Of a DNA stretch of 64,000 nt, positions 1 to 8,641 are shown in pieces. This DNA comes from Streptomyces sp. NBC_00286 (GTDB lineage: Bacteria > Actinomycetota > Actinomycetes > Streptomycetales > Streptomycetaceae). The DNA lies in contig NZ_CP108054.1 in assembly GCF_036173125.1 (NCBI RefSeq), forward strand, positions 744,001 through 808,000. Direction: 5' to 3'. Both the position numbers and the translations under genes were made by a program. Each line of letters begins with the position of its first letter. Position 1 is the first letter of the stretch. Below the pieces are notes generated by a model, which worked only from the letters and a program-made list of their open reading frames with translations, had not been told where the DNA came from and made no database searches.

Positions 1-9
1 TCAAACTGC

Positions 10-1257
10 CTAACCAGCGGATCGCGTAAGCGCCTTGCGCATGTCGACGAAGTCCGACCCCGACTCCGCCCACTCGATCTTCCCGTCCTTCAACACCAGT
101 TCAGTGGCGGTGGTGTTGTGGATCCGGTTCAGCCCCTTCATGGGCAGCGCGGTCGCGTCCGTCCAGGTCAGCGGCGGAGTCAAGCCCCCTGTGTTGATGC
201 CCTTCGACGTGTTGAGCTCCTCGACCAGGGCCTTTGAGGTGATCTCCGGCAGCTTCGCGGCGGCCTCGCTGAAGACCTTGAACGCCACCCAGGTCGTCGC
301 GTTGGCCCCGTTGGAGAGGTCCACGTCCTTGCCCTCGAGGGCAGCGACGGCGTCCTTCCAGGCGGGGTCGGAGATGGGCGGGTAGTAGCCGGTGATGGCG
401 GAGCCGTCCAGCGGGCTGCTGCTGCCGCCGGTGGTTGCCGCCAGTTCGGGGGTGAGGTTGCCGACGACGCTGCCGAGTTCGGTCTTGGCGCCGGACTGCA
501 CATACGCCTTCACGAACAGGTCCGAGTGCGTGCCCAGGATGACGCTGACGCAGTCGCTGTCCCTGGTCGCGGCGGCCACCTGCGGGGCGAGGTCGGTGGC
601 GGTCACCGGCACCTTCAGGTCCTTGGGCGGCTTACCGCCGGCGGAGGTCACGCCGAGGCCGAGGAACTGGCTGACGATCGCGGCGGCGGCGACGTCGTAC
701 CGCACCCCGGAGATCTTCTCGCAGCCCGCCTCCACCAGCTGCTGTCCGTGCGCGGCGAAGACCACGGGGGTGCCGCCGTTGACCGGGAAGGACAGCGGGT
801 TGGAGAACTCCGCGGCCGACACTCCGGTCCCGCCGATGTAGGGGATGCCGGCCTTCTCGAGGATCGGCATGTAGCGGTCGCCGGCGAGGCTGTACGAGCC
901 GACCACCGCGACCACTTTCTCGCTGACCGCCTGCTGGGCGCAGTTCTCGGCCTCGTCGGGGTCGTTCTTCTCGTTGCAGGTGAGGACCTTGAGCGGGCCG
1001 CCCTTGATGCCGCCGTTCGCGTTGATCCACTTCTCGTACGCCTGGGCCGTGATCCGGACGCCGGGCTGTGCGCTGCCCTGGGTGTTCTCCGGTGCCCAGA
1101 CCATCACCTTGACCTGTGCGCCGGTCAGCGCGGACGCGGCGGCCGCGCTGCCGGTGGGCTCCTCCTCGGCACCACCACCGCAGCCGGCGGCGAGCAGGGC
1201 TCCGGTCATCGCGAGACAGCTCGCTGCGGTACTTCTGCGTCGGCGTGGGTTGTTCAT
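10..1257 (-). CDS. ABC transporter substrate-binding lipoprotein (LivJ/K-like)
   Basis: A 415-aa periplasmic-binding-type protein, exported and lipid-anchored. The N-terminus has a run of arginines, a hydrophobic stretch and a lipobox ending at Cys26 (LLAAGC). The body has the type I solute-binding fold seen in branched-chain amino acid and aromatic-acid receptors, with features such as VVGSYSLAGDRYMPILEKAG and a GYYPP segment. The start is supported by GGAGGAATC just before ATG. It diverges from the fused permease/ATPase gene, so the two probably form one uptake system. The box genes nearby suggest a benzoate-like ligand, but that is inferred from context only. The gene ends at the window edge, so genes further left, such as a missing LivF, cannot be seen. 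Confidence 0.85.
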   Translation of the reverse strand: MNNPRRRRSTAASCLAMTGALLAAGCGGGAEEEPTGSAAAASALTGAQVKVMVWAPENTQGSAQPGVRITAQAYEKWINANGGIKGGPLKVLTCNEKNDPDEAENCAQQAVSEKVVAVVGSYSLAGDRYMPILEKAGIPYIGGTGVSAAEFSNPLSFPVNGGTPVVFAAHGQQLVEAGCEKISGVRYDVAAAAIVSQFLGLGVTSAGGKPPKDLKVPVTATDLAPQVAAATRDSDCVSVILGTHSDLFVKAYVQSGAKTELGSVVGNLTPELAATTGGSSSPLDGSAITGYYPPISDPAWKDAVAALEGKDVDLSNGANATTWVAFKVFSEAAAKLPEITSKALVEELNTSKGINTGGLTPPLTWTDATALPMKGLNRIHNTTATELVLKDGKIEWAESGSDFVDMRKALTRSAG

Positions 1258-1352
1258 GATTCCTCCGCGAAGGCTCGCGCCCCGGACGGGCGACGTTGAG
1301 ACGCGACCAGCATGGAGTGGGAAGTGTCGTTAGAGAAGTACTCTTGCCATAA

Positions 1353-1364
1353 TTATTTAAATAA
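1353..1364. promoter_or_regulatory. AT-rich palindrome between divergent transporter genes
   Basis: A perfect 12-bp palindrome (TTATTTAAATAA) lies in the 173-bp gap between the binding-protein gene and the permease fusion. It sits in the only AT-rich patch there. Position and symmetry suggest an operator or a promoter -10 region serving both directions. The regulator is not known; PaaX or AraC encoded nearby are possible. Confidence 0.4.
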
Positions 1365-1430
1365 ATGTGCTGTACGGTCTTGTCGCAGCATCGGGCGTTC
1401 GCTACTCATGGAGCCCTGGAGGTTCATCTG

Positions 1431-4178
1431 GTGGACGACATCCTGCGCTTCGCGCTTCTGGGCCTCGGGCTCGGTGCGCTCTACGCGCTCACCGCACAAG
1501 GCATCGTGCTGATCTACAGAGGCTCCGGCGTCCTGAACTTCGCGCATGGCGCGATCGGGATGACCGCCGCCTATGTGCAATGGGAGCTCGCCACGCAGCA
1601 CGGCGTGCCCTACTGGACCGCCGTCGGCTGCGGGGTCCTGGTGGCCGGGCTACTGGGGGTGCTCACCCATCTGCTGGTGATGCGCCCGCTGCGCCGGGCC
1701 TCCTCACTGGCCCGGCTAGTGGGCACCCTGGCGGTGTTCATCGTGCTCACCGCCGCCGCCGTGAAACGGTACGGCGACAGCGTGCAGCTCGTACCCGGCA
1801 AACTGCCGTCCGACCTGGTGGAAGTGGCCGGGGCGACGGTGTCCGAGGACCGCATCTGGCTGCTCGCCATCGCGATCGCCATCACCGTCGCGCTCCATCT
1901 CCTCTACAAGCGCAGCCTGTTCGGGCTCGGCACCACGGCAGTCGCGGAGAACCAGGCAGCCGCCTCCTCGCTCGGCTGGTCCGCGGATCTGATCGCTGCC
2001 GCCAACTGGGGACTCGGCTCGGCGCTCGCGGGGCTGACCGGCATCCTGATCGTGCCGGTCATCGGCCTGTCTGTGAGCGGGCTGACCACGCTCCTGCTGA
2101 GCGCGCTGGCCGCCGCCCTGGTCGGCAGGTTCTCCTCGTTCCCCGTCACCCTGGCGGGCGGCCTCGTCATCGGCATCGTGCAGTCCGAACTGACCCGCTA
2201 CGGCACGGACATCACGGGCCTCGCGGCTTCCGTGCCGTTCCTCGTCATCGCCCTGGTCCTGGTGGCCCGCGGCCGGGCGCTGCCGCTGCGCGGCACGTTC
2301 CTCGACCGGCTGCCGGCGCTCGGCACCGGACGCGTACGGCCCGTGGCGCTTGCGATAGCTGTGGCCGTCGCCCTGCTGCTGGTGGCGCTGTCCACGCCAC
2401 AGTGGGCCGACGCGATCACCAACACGCTGGTGCTCTCCTTGATCATCCTGTCGATCGTGGTGGTCACCGGCTACGCGGGCCAGGTCTCCCTCGCTGCGTA
2501 CGCACTCGCCGGAACCGGCGCCTTCATCGCCGGGCACGCGGTCGCCGACTGGGGCTGGCCCTTCGAACTCGCCCTGCTGGCAGGCGTGTTGGGGACTGTA
2601 CCGATCGGCCTCCTGTTCGCCCTGCCCGCGGTCCGCACCCGTGGAGTCAACCTCGCGATCATCACCCTCGGCCTCGGCACCACGCTCGAGGTGATGGTCT
2701 TCCAGAACACCGACCTCGCCACCACACCCGGCAGCGACGGCATCGCGGTGGGCAAGCAGACGCTCTTCGGCATCGACATCTCCGGCGTCGACCATCCACA
2801 GCGGTACGCGGCCCTGGTGCTGCTTCTCTTCGTCGGTGCCGCGCTGGTCGTGGCCAACCTCCGACGCAGCCGCAGCGGCCGCCGGCTGATCGCGGTGCGC
2901 GCCAACGAGCGGGCCGCTGCCGCACTCGGCATCGGCGTCCGCGCCACGAAGCTGTACGCGTTCGGGGTGTCGGCGGCGATCGCCGCGCTCGCCGGGGTCC
3001 TCACCGGCTTCCGCTCGACCTCGGTGGTCTTCTCCGACTTCGCGAGCTTCGACTCCATCACCGCGCTCGGCCTCGCCGTCATCGGCGGCGTCGGTTTCCT
3101 CGTGGGCCCGCTGTTCGGCGCCACGTTCGCCGCAGGCACGATCGGCGCCCGCTTCGGGGATCTGGTGGTACCGGGGCTGAGCGAGTGGATGCCGCTGATC
3201 GGCGGGATCATTCTGCTGCTCACCCTGGTGGGCAACCAGGACGGGATCGGGCAAGGGCTGGGCAAGCAGACGGCGGCAGTCGAGCGCAAGCTGCTCCGGA
3301 AGCGCTCCGACGACCGGGCGGCGGGCCCACCGGCGACGCCTCCCGAGTCCGTGCCGGACGCCCACCGTGCGGCGCCCCTCCCCCTCCGCGTCAGCGGCCT
3401 GACCGTGCGCTACGGCGGTGTCGTCGCCGTCGACGACCTCTCCTTCGCCATCGAGCCCGGCCGGGTCACCGGTCTCATCGGCCCGAACGGCGCGGGCAAG
3501 ACCTCCGCCATCGACGCGGTCACCGGATTCACCCGGCCCGCCTCCGGCACCGTACGCCTCGGCGACCGGGACCTGACCGGCGCCTCCGTGCACCTGCGGG
3601 CCCGCGCGGGCCTGAGCCGGTCCTTTCAGTCACTGGAACTCTTCGAGGACATGACGGTCCTGGACAACCTGTACGCGGCCTGCGACCGGCCCGGCCCGTG
3701 GACGTACCTCAAGGATCTGATACGTCCCGGAAGCCGCCCTCTGCCCGCCCAAGTACTCGTCGCGGTGCGGGAGTTCGGGCTTGAGGGCAGCCTGGACCGT
3801 TCGGTGGGCGACCTGTCGTACGGGGAGCGGCGGCTGCTGGCCATCGCCCGCGCGGTGGCAACCTCGCCGTCCGTCCTCCTCCTCGACGAGCCGGCGGCCG
3901 GCCTGTCGGACGACGAGACCCGCGAACTGGCCCGCCTGGTACGGCGACTCGCCGAGGACTGGGGCATGGGGGTACTGCTCGTCGAGCACGACGTCGACAT
4001 GGTCATGAGCGTCTGCGACCAGGTCGTCGTCCTCGACTTCGGCCGCCGGATCAGCGTCGGCACCCCGGACGAGGTACGCGCCGATCCGGCCGTGCGGGCG
4101 GCCTACTTGGGCGACCTGTCGCCGGAGGAGGCAGTGGATGCCGTGCCCGGGGCGGAGGGTGATCCGGTGAGCGCCTAG
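1431..4178 (+). CDS. Fused branched-chain-type ABC permease-permease-ATPase (LivH-LivM-LivG)
   Basis: A 915-aa fusion of three subunits that are usually separate. Residues about 1-290 are a LivH-type permease and about 300-600 a LivM-type permease, both rich in membrane helices. Residues about 650-915 are a LivG-type ATPase with Walker A GPNGAGKT (about 685), signature LSYGERRLLAIARA (about 795), Walker B LLLDEP (about 817) and the C-terminal extension typical of LivG. GTG at 1431 is chosen because GGAGG lies 8 nt upstream; an earlier ATG at 1365 would add 22 residues unlike any LivH. No LivF partner is in the window. The ATPase may homodimerise or LivF may lie left of position 1. Likely substrates are aromatic or short carboxylic acids, by context. 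Confidence 0.85.
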   Translation: MDDILRFALLGLGLGALYALTAQGIVLIYRGSGVLNFAHGAIGMTAAYVQWELATQHGVPYWTAVGCGVLVAGLLGVLTHLLVMRPLRRASSLARLVGTLAVFIVLTAAAVKRYGDSVQLVPGKLPSDLVEVAGATVSEDRIWLLAIAIAITVALHLLYKRSLFGLGTTAVAENQAAASSLGWSADLIAAANWGLGSALAGLTGILIVPVIGLSVSGLTTLLLSALAAALVGRFSSFPVTLAGGLVIGIVQSELTRYGTDITGLAASVPFLVIALVLVARGRALPLRGTFLDRLPALGTGRVRPVALAIAVAVALLLVALSTPQWADAITNTLVLSLIILSIVVVTGYAGQVSLAAYALAGTGAFIAGHAVADWGWPFELALLAGVLGTVPIGLLFALPAVRTRGVNLAIITLGLGTTLEVMVFQNTDLATTPGSDGIAVGKQTLFGIDISGVDHPQRYAALVLLLFVGAALVVANLRRSRSGRRLIAVRANERAAAALGIGVRATKLYAFGVSAAIAALAGVLTGFRSTSVVFSDFASFDSITALGLAVIGGVGFLVGPLFGATFAAGTIGARFGDLVVPGLSEWMPLIGGIILLLTLVGNQDGIGQGLGKQTAAVERKLLRKRSDDRAAGPPATPPESVPDAHRAAPLPLRVSGLTVRYGGVVAVDDLSFAIEPGRVTGLIGPNGAGKTSAIDAVTGFTRPASGTVRLGDRDLTGASVHLRARAGLSRSFQSLELFEDMTVLDNLYAACDRPGPWTYLKDLIRPGSRPLPAQVLVAVREFGLEGSLDRSVGDLSYGERRLLAIARAVATSPSVLLLDEPAAGLSDDETRELARLVRRLAEDWGMGVLLVEHDVDMVMSVCDQVVVLDFGRRISVGTPDEVRADPAVRAAYLGDLSPEEAVDAVPGAEGDPVSA

Positions 4179-4198
4179 GTTCCTGTCGGAGGTGCGCG

Positions 4199-4231
4199 CG
4201 CAGGCGGTGGACACCGAGGCCACCGCCTGCG
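4199..4231 (+). terminator. Hairpin after the transporter gene
   Basis: A 12-bp perfect stem (arms 4199-4210 and 4220-4231, starting CGCAGGCGGTGG) with a 9-nt loop lies 21 bp after the ATPase stop codon. There is no T-run, as is common in actinobacteria. It probably ends the transporter transcript. Confidence 0.6.
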
Positions 4232-4442
4232 ACGGGTCACGGACCAGACTGCCGCCAGGGCCCGGTCGACGTCGCTGGTGATCCAGCGGCTCGAGCCGCG
4301 GGCCTCGCCCCGGGCTTGATCGTGATCTAAATCACGGCGAGCCCTGGCATCGGGAAGCGGAAGCCCGAGCGTCCTCTCAGCCATATTCCGACAGGAGCCA
4401 CGGCGGTGCAGCCGCCTGGCTACGAGGCTGGGGGAACCGACG

Positions 4443-5333
4443 TTGCGCCGTGGGTACAAGTGGGTGGACCGCGAACTGGCTCGAATGGACCCGGAGACCG
4501 ATTGGGAGCGGATGATCTCGCTCTACGTCAGCCACCGCGTCCCAAAGTTCGCCCTGGCGATGATGATCTATCCGGGCACCATGCGCATGATGCAGCCGAG
4601 TATGGGGGCCGCCACCCTGGCCCACACCTCGAAGCTGGAGACGAGACCCCACCGGCGTTTCCAGGACGGCAACGACTTCCTGATGGCCTGGATGGTGGAT
4701 GGCTTATCCAGCGCGGCGGGCCGCAAGGCCGCCGCACGGCTGAACCGCATCCACCTGAGCGTCGCCCGCAGGACCCCGCAACTGCCCGGCAACTTCGACC
4801 ACATCGACGACTTCGTCTATCCCCTGGTCCTGCTGGCCACGTTCGGCGACCGCCTGCAGACCTCGCTGGGCCTGCCCGGCATGAGCGAACCCATGAAGAT
4901 CGCGTGGCACCGCTGGGCGCAGGCGCTCTTCCGCCTCCTGGAACGCGAGTCCGGCCCCTTGACCGACGAGGCGTTCCCCGAGGACTGGAACGCGATGACC
5001 GAGTTCGCCTTGGAGTTCGAGTCCCGTCCGTACGAACAGACCGAGTCGGGCCATCGTGTGGCGACCGCGATGATGGACTTCTTTGCCGAGCGCTGGTTCC
5101 CTGCGCCCTTACGGGCGTTCGGCAGGGACCTGACCCGGTACCTCGCCGGCGAGCGGGTCTGCCGACTCCACCGGATCGGCTGGATCAGCCCCCGCCGCGA
5201 GCGTACCGTCCGCCTCTTCCTGAAGTCCGCGTTCCGCGCTCAGCGCCTACTGCCCGACTACCGCACACCGCTTCCCGAGCGCCTCCGGCGGACCCGCCGC
5301 ACCAACGCACAGCTCAAGAAGCTTGAGCGCTAA
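4443..5333 (+). CDS. Oxygenase MpaB-family (DUF2236-like) protein
   Basis: A 296-aa protein starting at TTG, with ATG at residue 15 as an alternative. The pattern of a conserved RRF, then an arginine-rich stretch ending RIH, then an FDHIDDFVYPLV segment and a downstream WHRWAQALF helix resembles the DUF2236/MpaB haem-oxygenase family. It is an inferred match, not a certain one. The gene contains two TTA leucine codons (4704-4706 and 5109-5111). These are rare in Streptomyces and often make translation depend on the bldA tRNA. It follows the transporter but is separated from it by a terminator hairpin, so it is probably its own unit. Role in the aromatic pathway is unclear. Confidence 0.55.
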   Translation: MRRGYKWVDRELARMDPETDWERMISLYVSHRVPKFALAMMIYPGTMRMMQPSMGAATLAHTSKLETRPHRRFQDGNDFLMAWMVDGLSSAAGRKAAARLNRIHLSVARRTPQLPGNFDHIDDFVYPLVLLATFGDRLQTSLGLPGMSEPMKIAWHRWAQALFRLLERESGPLTDEAFPEDWNAMTEFALEFESRPYEQTESGHRVATAMMDFFAERWFPAPLRAFGRDLTRYLAGERVCRLHRIGWISPRRERTVRLFLKSAFRAQRLLPDYRTPLPERLRRTRRTNAQLKKLER

Positions 5334-5398
5334 GGGAGTTGAGGGACTGGGGGCGCGCTTTTCGAGAGCGGCCATGGTGTTCCGCCTCGGCCTGTGGC

Positions 5399-6973
5399 TC
5401 AGCGGTCGTGACCGGGTGGAGGCCCGGTGAGTGTCGAGAGGAGAGCGGGCGGCCCTTGGACGGCGGTGCGCTGCATGTGATGCAGCACGCTGCGGATGCC
5501 GCCGAGTTCCTCGCCGCCGCCCGCCCGGCCGGGGCCGCCGTGCACGGCGTGCGGGAGCGACGATCCGTGGCCGGTGGACTCCCCGGCGTCGGTGCGGTCG
5601 AGGAGCAGCAGGCGACCGTGCCAAGGGGCGGCCCCGAGCACGGTCTCGCGGGCGAAGCCGGGATCGTGAGTGACGACCGAGCCGACGAGGCTGCCCTCGC
5701 CGCGTGCGGCCAGCGTGACCGCGTGAGCGGCGGTTCCGTCGTACGGCAAAAGGGTGCTGACGGGGCCGAACGCCTCGACCTCGTGCGGCTCGGCCCGGTC
5801 GGGGTCGTCGCAGCGCAGCAGCAGCGGCGGGAGGAAGGCACCGCGTTGCGGGTCGCCGTCCTGGACCTCGAACCGATCGGGGTCGCCGTGAACGAGGCGG
5901 GCCGCCGCCGTGAGCGCCTTGAGCGCGCGCAGCACCTCCTCCCGCTGCCCGAGTCCTGCCAGGGGGCCCATGGTGACGGCGGGATCGGCGGGGTTGCCGA
6001 CACGCAGGTCGGCCAGCTCGGCGCAGACCGCTTCCTGTACGGCGTCGATAAGGCCGGCGGGCACCAGAGCGCGGCGGATGGCGGTGCACTTCTGCCCGGC
6101 CTTGACCGTCATCTCGGTGACCAGGGTCTGCGTGAACAGGTCGAACTCGGGGGTGCCAGGGGTGGCGTCGGGGCCCAGGACCGCGCAGTTCAGGGAGTCG
6201 GCCTCGGCGTTGAAGCGGACGGCGCGGCCGGCGACGGCCGGGTGGCTGCGCAGGGTGCGCGCGGTCGCGGCGGACCCGGTGACGCTGAGCACGTCCTGTC
6301 CCGTGAGCGCGTCAAGGATGCCGTCCGGTGGGGCGCAGATCAGCTGGACGGCGCCTTCGGGGAGGATGCCGGACGCGATGATGCTGCGGAACACCAGCTC
6401 CGTCAGGTAGGCGGTCTGGCCCGCGGGTTTCACCACGGACGGCAGGCCCGCCAGCAGAGTCGGCGCGAGCTTCTCCAGCATGCCCCACACGGGAAAGTTG
6501 AATGCGTTGATCTGCACGGCCGCGCCCTGCCGCGGCACATGGACGTGACGCACGGCGAAGGTGCCCTGCTTGCCGATCAGTTCCATGTCGCCGTCGGGCA
6601 GGACATGCCCGTCGGGCAGCTCTTTGGCGCCCTTGCTGCCGTAGACGAAGAGCACCCCGATGCCGCCGTCGACATCGAGCACGGAGTCCCGGCGGGTCGC
6701 TCCGGTGCGGGTGGACAGTGCGTGGAACTCGTCCGTGTGCGCGGCGAGATGCTTGCCGAGCGCCTTGAGCAGACCGGCGCGCTGGTGGAAGGTCAGCTCG
6801 CGCAGGGCCGGGCCGCCCACCTCCCGCGCGTGACGCAGCACGGCTGCGGCGTCGACGGCTCGCTCCGAGAGCCGGGCCACCTCGGCGCCGGTCGCCGCGT
6901 CCAGCAGGGGACGTCCCTCGTCGGGTGCCTCGTACCAGTCACCGGCGAGGTAGCTGTGCAGTTTCCCGGCCAC
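5399..6973 (-). CDS. boxD: 3,4-dehydroadipyl-CoA semialdehyde dehydrogenase (BoxD/PaaN-like)
   Basis: A 524-aa aldehyde dehydrogenase of the type found as the N-terminal half of PaaZ, without the C-terminal MaoC domain. Visible are the NFPVWGMLEKLAPTLLAG segment, a glutamate in FNAEADSLN, and the catalytic cysteine at residue 296 in KAGQKC. In the box pathway BoxD oxidises the ring-opened semialdehyde made by BoxC, with NADP+. Length and the nearby boxB and boxC favour BoxD over PaaN of the phenylacetate route. The start is GTG at 6973, preceded by AAGGGTGG; upstream in-frame codons to 7051 look non-coding. It diverges from the paaX-type gene across a 236-bp gap and is not in the main box operon. 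Confidence 0.8.
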   Translation of the reverse strand: MAGKLHSYLAGDWYEAPDEGRPLLDAATGAEVARLSERAVDAAAVLRHAREVGGPALRELTFHQRAGLLKALGKHLAAHTDEFHALSTRTGATRRDSVLDVDGGIGVLFVYGSKGAKELPDGHVLPDGDMELIGKQGTFAVRHVHVPRQGAAVQINAFNFPVWGMLEKLAPTLLAGLPSVVKPAGQTAYLTELVFRSIIASGILPEGAVQLICAPPDGILDALTGQDVLSVTGSAATARTLRSHPAVAGRAVRFNAEADSLNCAVLGPDATPGTPEFDLFTQTLVTEMTVKAGQKCTAIRRALVPAGLIDAVQEAVCAELADLRVGNPADPAVTMGPLAGLGQREEVLRALKALTAAARLVHGDPDRFEVQDGDPQRGAFLPPLLLRCDDPDRAEPHEVEAFGPVSTLLPYDGTAAHAVTLAARGEGSLVGSVVTHDPGFARETVLGAAPWHGRLLLLDRTDAGESTGHGSSLPHAVHGGPGRAGGGEELGGIRSVLHHMQRTAVQGPPALLSTLTGPPPGHDR

Positions 6974-7047
6974 GGCGGGTCCACCCTTCGCGTCCCGGTC
7001 GGCGACCCACCGACGCGACAGACACTCTACTGATAATTTCCGTAACG

Positions 7048-7059
7048 ACAATATATTGT
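7048..7059. promoter_or_regulatory. Palindrome between boxD and paaX-type gene
   Basis: ACAATATATTGT is a perfect 12-bp palindrome in an AT-rich patch of the divergent boxD/paaX intergenic region, 75 bp from the boxD start. It is a plausible operator for the adjacent PaaX-family regulator. It does not match the published E. coli PaaX site layout, so assignment is by position only. Confidence 0.45.
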
Positions 7060-7209
7060 GTAAGAAGAGGCGGGCTACCGCAGAGAGGCGCGACTCCGGG
7101 CCGTACTGCGGAGCGCCCTGGATACGCTGATGACGTCGATGTCACGCGGTCGATGTCACGCGACGGCGTGATACATCAGATCGGCCGGCAGCAAGGGAAG
7201 TGAAGGACG

Positions 7210-8118
7210 ATGGTGGATCGTGCGGCGCGCGGACCGGGCCGGAGGGAGCGCCCCGACCGGGCCGCGGCAGGGAGCGCACGGCCGGTGGTCAGCCGGCGTC
7301 GGGAGGTCGGTGACGTCAGCGCGCGGTCGCTGCTGATGACCATGCTCGGCGAGTACGTACTGCCCAAGGGCACCCCGGTGTGGACCTCCGCGCTGGTGGA
7401 CGCGCTGGCAATGTTCGGTGTCGAGGAGAAGTCGGCCCGCCAGTCGCTCGCCCGGACCGCGGCAGAGGGCTGGCTCGCCTCCGAGCGGATGGGACGCCGC
7501 GTCCGCTGGGCGCTCACCCCGCCGGGGCGGCGGATGCTGACCGAAGGCGCGCAGCGCATCTACGACTTCGGCAGCGGGGAGCACACCTGGGACGGCACCT
7601 GGCTGGTCGTCCTCGTCTCCGTGCCGGAGGCCAAGCGGGATCTGCGGCACCGGCTGCGCACCCGGCTCACCTGGGCCGGCTTCGGCTCCCCGGAGCCCGG
7701 GGTGTGGATCACGCCCCACGCCGACCGTGAGGCGGAGGCGCTCGGCGTCCTCAAGGAACTCGGGCTCGCCGACGACGCGATGTCCTTCACCGCCACGTAC
7801 GGCGCCGTGGGCAGCGAGGCGGCCATGGTGGCCCGCGCCTGGGACCTCAGCGAGGTGGAGGACCGCTACGAGGCGTTCATCGACGAGTTCACCGGGCTGC
7901 GCCCCGCCGACGGCGACGCCGTCCTGCACGCTCAGACCATGCTGGTGCACGAGTGGCGCCGCTTCCCCTTCCTCGATCCGCGGCTCCCGTCGAAGCTGCT
8001 GCCTCCGGGCTGGAGCGGGGCCAGGGCGGCCGAACTCTTCCACAGCAGGCATGCCGAGTGGAATCCGGTGGCGCTGCGGCGCTGGGAGGAGCTGGCCGAG
8101 GGGTACGGCGAGAAGTGA
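7210..8118 (+). CDS. PaaX-family transcriptional regulator
   Basis: A 302-aa regulator with the three-part layout of PaaX. It has an N-terminal winged helix (about 35-100; ARSLLMTMLGEYVLPKG then SARQSLARTAAEGWL), a central domain (about 115-200; TWLVVLVSVPEAKRDLRHRL and WITPH), and a C-terminal domain with LVHEWRRFPFLDPRLP. PaaX proteins repress phenylacetate or related aryl-CoA genes and are usually released by an aryl-CoA thioester. Divergence from boxD suggests control by benzoyl-CoA or a downstream CoA ester, which is inferred. The start has GAAGG 5 nt before the ATG. The first 30 residues are basic and proline/arginine-rich and lie outside the usual domain. Confidence 0.85.
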   Translation: MVDRAARGPGRRERPDRAAAGSARPVVSRRREVGDVSARSLLMTMLGEYVLPKGTPVWTSALVDALAMFGVEEKSARQSLARTAAEGWLASERMGRRVRWALTPPGRRMLTEGAQRIYDFGSGEHTWDGTWLVVLVSVPEAKRDLRHRLRTRLTWAGFGSPEPGVWITPHADREAEALGVLKELGLADDAMSFTATYGAVGSEAAMVARAWDLSEVEDRYEAFIDEFTGLRPADGDAVLHAQTMLVHEWRRFPFLDPRLPSKLLPPGWSGARAAELFHSRHAEWNPVALRRWEELAEGYGEK

Positions 8119-8185
8119 GAGCGCGGGGCGCACCGTACCGAACCGCCCGGCATACTGCTGACCCATCGTCATGTCCTGACACTCC

Positions 8186-8257
8186 GAGGCCCGGGAAGAC
8201 CTTGGCCGCGTTGCCGGACAGGACGTCCGCGTCGACCACGGTTTCGCCGTCGATCAC
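8186..8257 (-). pseudogene. Collapsed amidohydrolase remnant (start and end joined)
   Basis: A GTG with a good ribosome site (GAGGGGG) starts a short reading frame, VIDGETVVDADVLSGNAAKV, followed by FPGL. The first ten residues resemble the beginning of amidohydrolase-2 family proteins and the rest resembles their C-terminal helix (LSGNAAKVF). The frame then runs without sense into the antisense of the paaX gene. I read it as an amidohydrolase gene that lost its whole middle in frame. It would have been the last gene of the box operon, 20 bp after the ferredoxin stop. The match is short and tentative. Confidence 0.3.
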
Positions 8258-8277
8258 GGCGCCCCCTCACTGAGTGC

Positions 8278-8619
8278 TCAGCCGCGCGGGTCGTACCCGG
8301 CGACGAGTTCGGTGTCCGCGCCGACCGGGCCGTGGCCGGCGGCGCCGCCCGGCAGGCCGATCGGCTCCTCGCGGCCCGGCAGGGATTCGGTGAAGAAGCG
8401 CTTGTTGTCGGCGACGAAATCCTTCAGCTCCAGCGGCACCCGGCGGTCCTGGGAGATCGCCTCGACCGGGCAGACGGGTTCGCAGTTGCCGCAGTCGATG
8501 CATTCCATCGGGTTGATGTAGAGCTTGCGGTCGCCCTCGTAGATGCAGTCGACCGGGCATTCCTCCATGCAGGAGCGGTCCATGATGTCGATGCACGGCT
8601 CGGCGATGACGTAGGGCAT
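8278..8619 (-). CDS. 7Fe ferredoxin (FdxA type), likely electron carrier for BoxB
   Basis: A 113-aa ferredoxin. An N-terminal cluster motif (C-x7-C-x3-C-x3-CP, within PCIDIMDRSCMEECPVDC) binds the 3Fe-4S cluster, together with CxxCxxCxxxCP (CIDCGNCEPVCP) for a 4Fe-4S cluster, as in actinobacterial FdxA. The C-terminal 50 residues are glycine-rich and variable. It lies 22 bp downstream of a ferredoxin-NADP reductase and in the same direction as the ligase, boxB and boxC. The two redox genes could therefore replace the missing BoxA reductase and deliver electrons to the BoxB diiron site. That role is inferred from the operon. Confidence 0.85.
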   Translation of the reverse strand: MPYVIAEPCIDIMDRSCMEECPVDCIYEGDRKLYINPMECIDCGNCEPVCPVEAISQDRRVPLELKDFVADNKRFFTESLPGREEPIGLPGGAAGHGPVGADTELVAGYDPRG

Positions 8620-8641
8620 GGGTGATCGGTCCTCTTCGGTG

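Noticed and set aside
1716..3593. A 625-codon minus-strand open frame
   Set aside because: Shadow of the fused transporter gene; the product is a highly charged low-complexity sequence.
5399..6973. Calling this gene a full PaaZ (phenylacetate ring cleavage)
   Set aside because: The C-terminal MaoC hydrolase domain is missing and no other phenylacetate genes (paaABCDE, paaG) are nearby, while boxB and boxC are.
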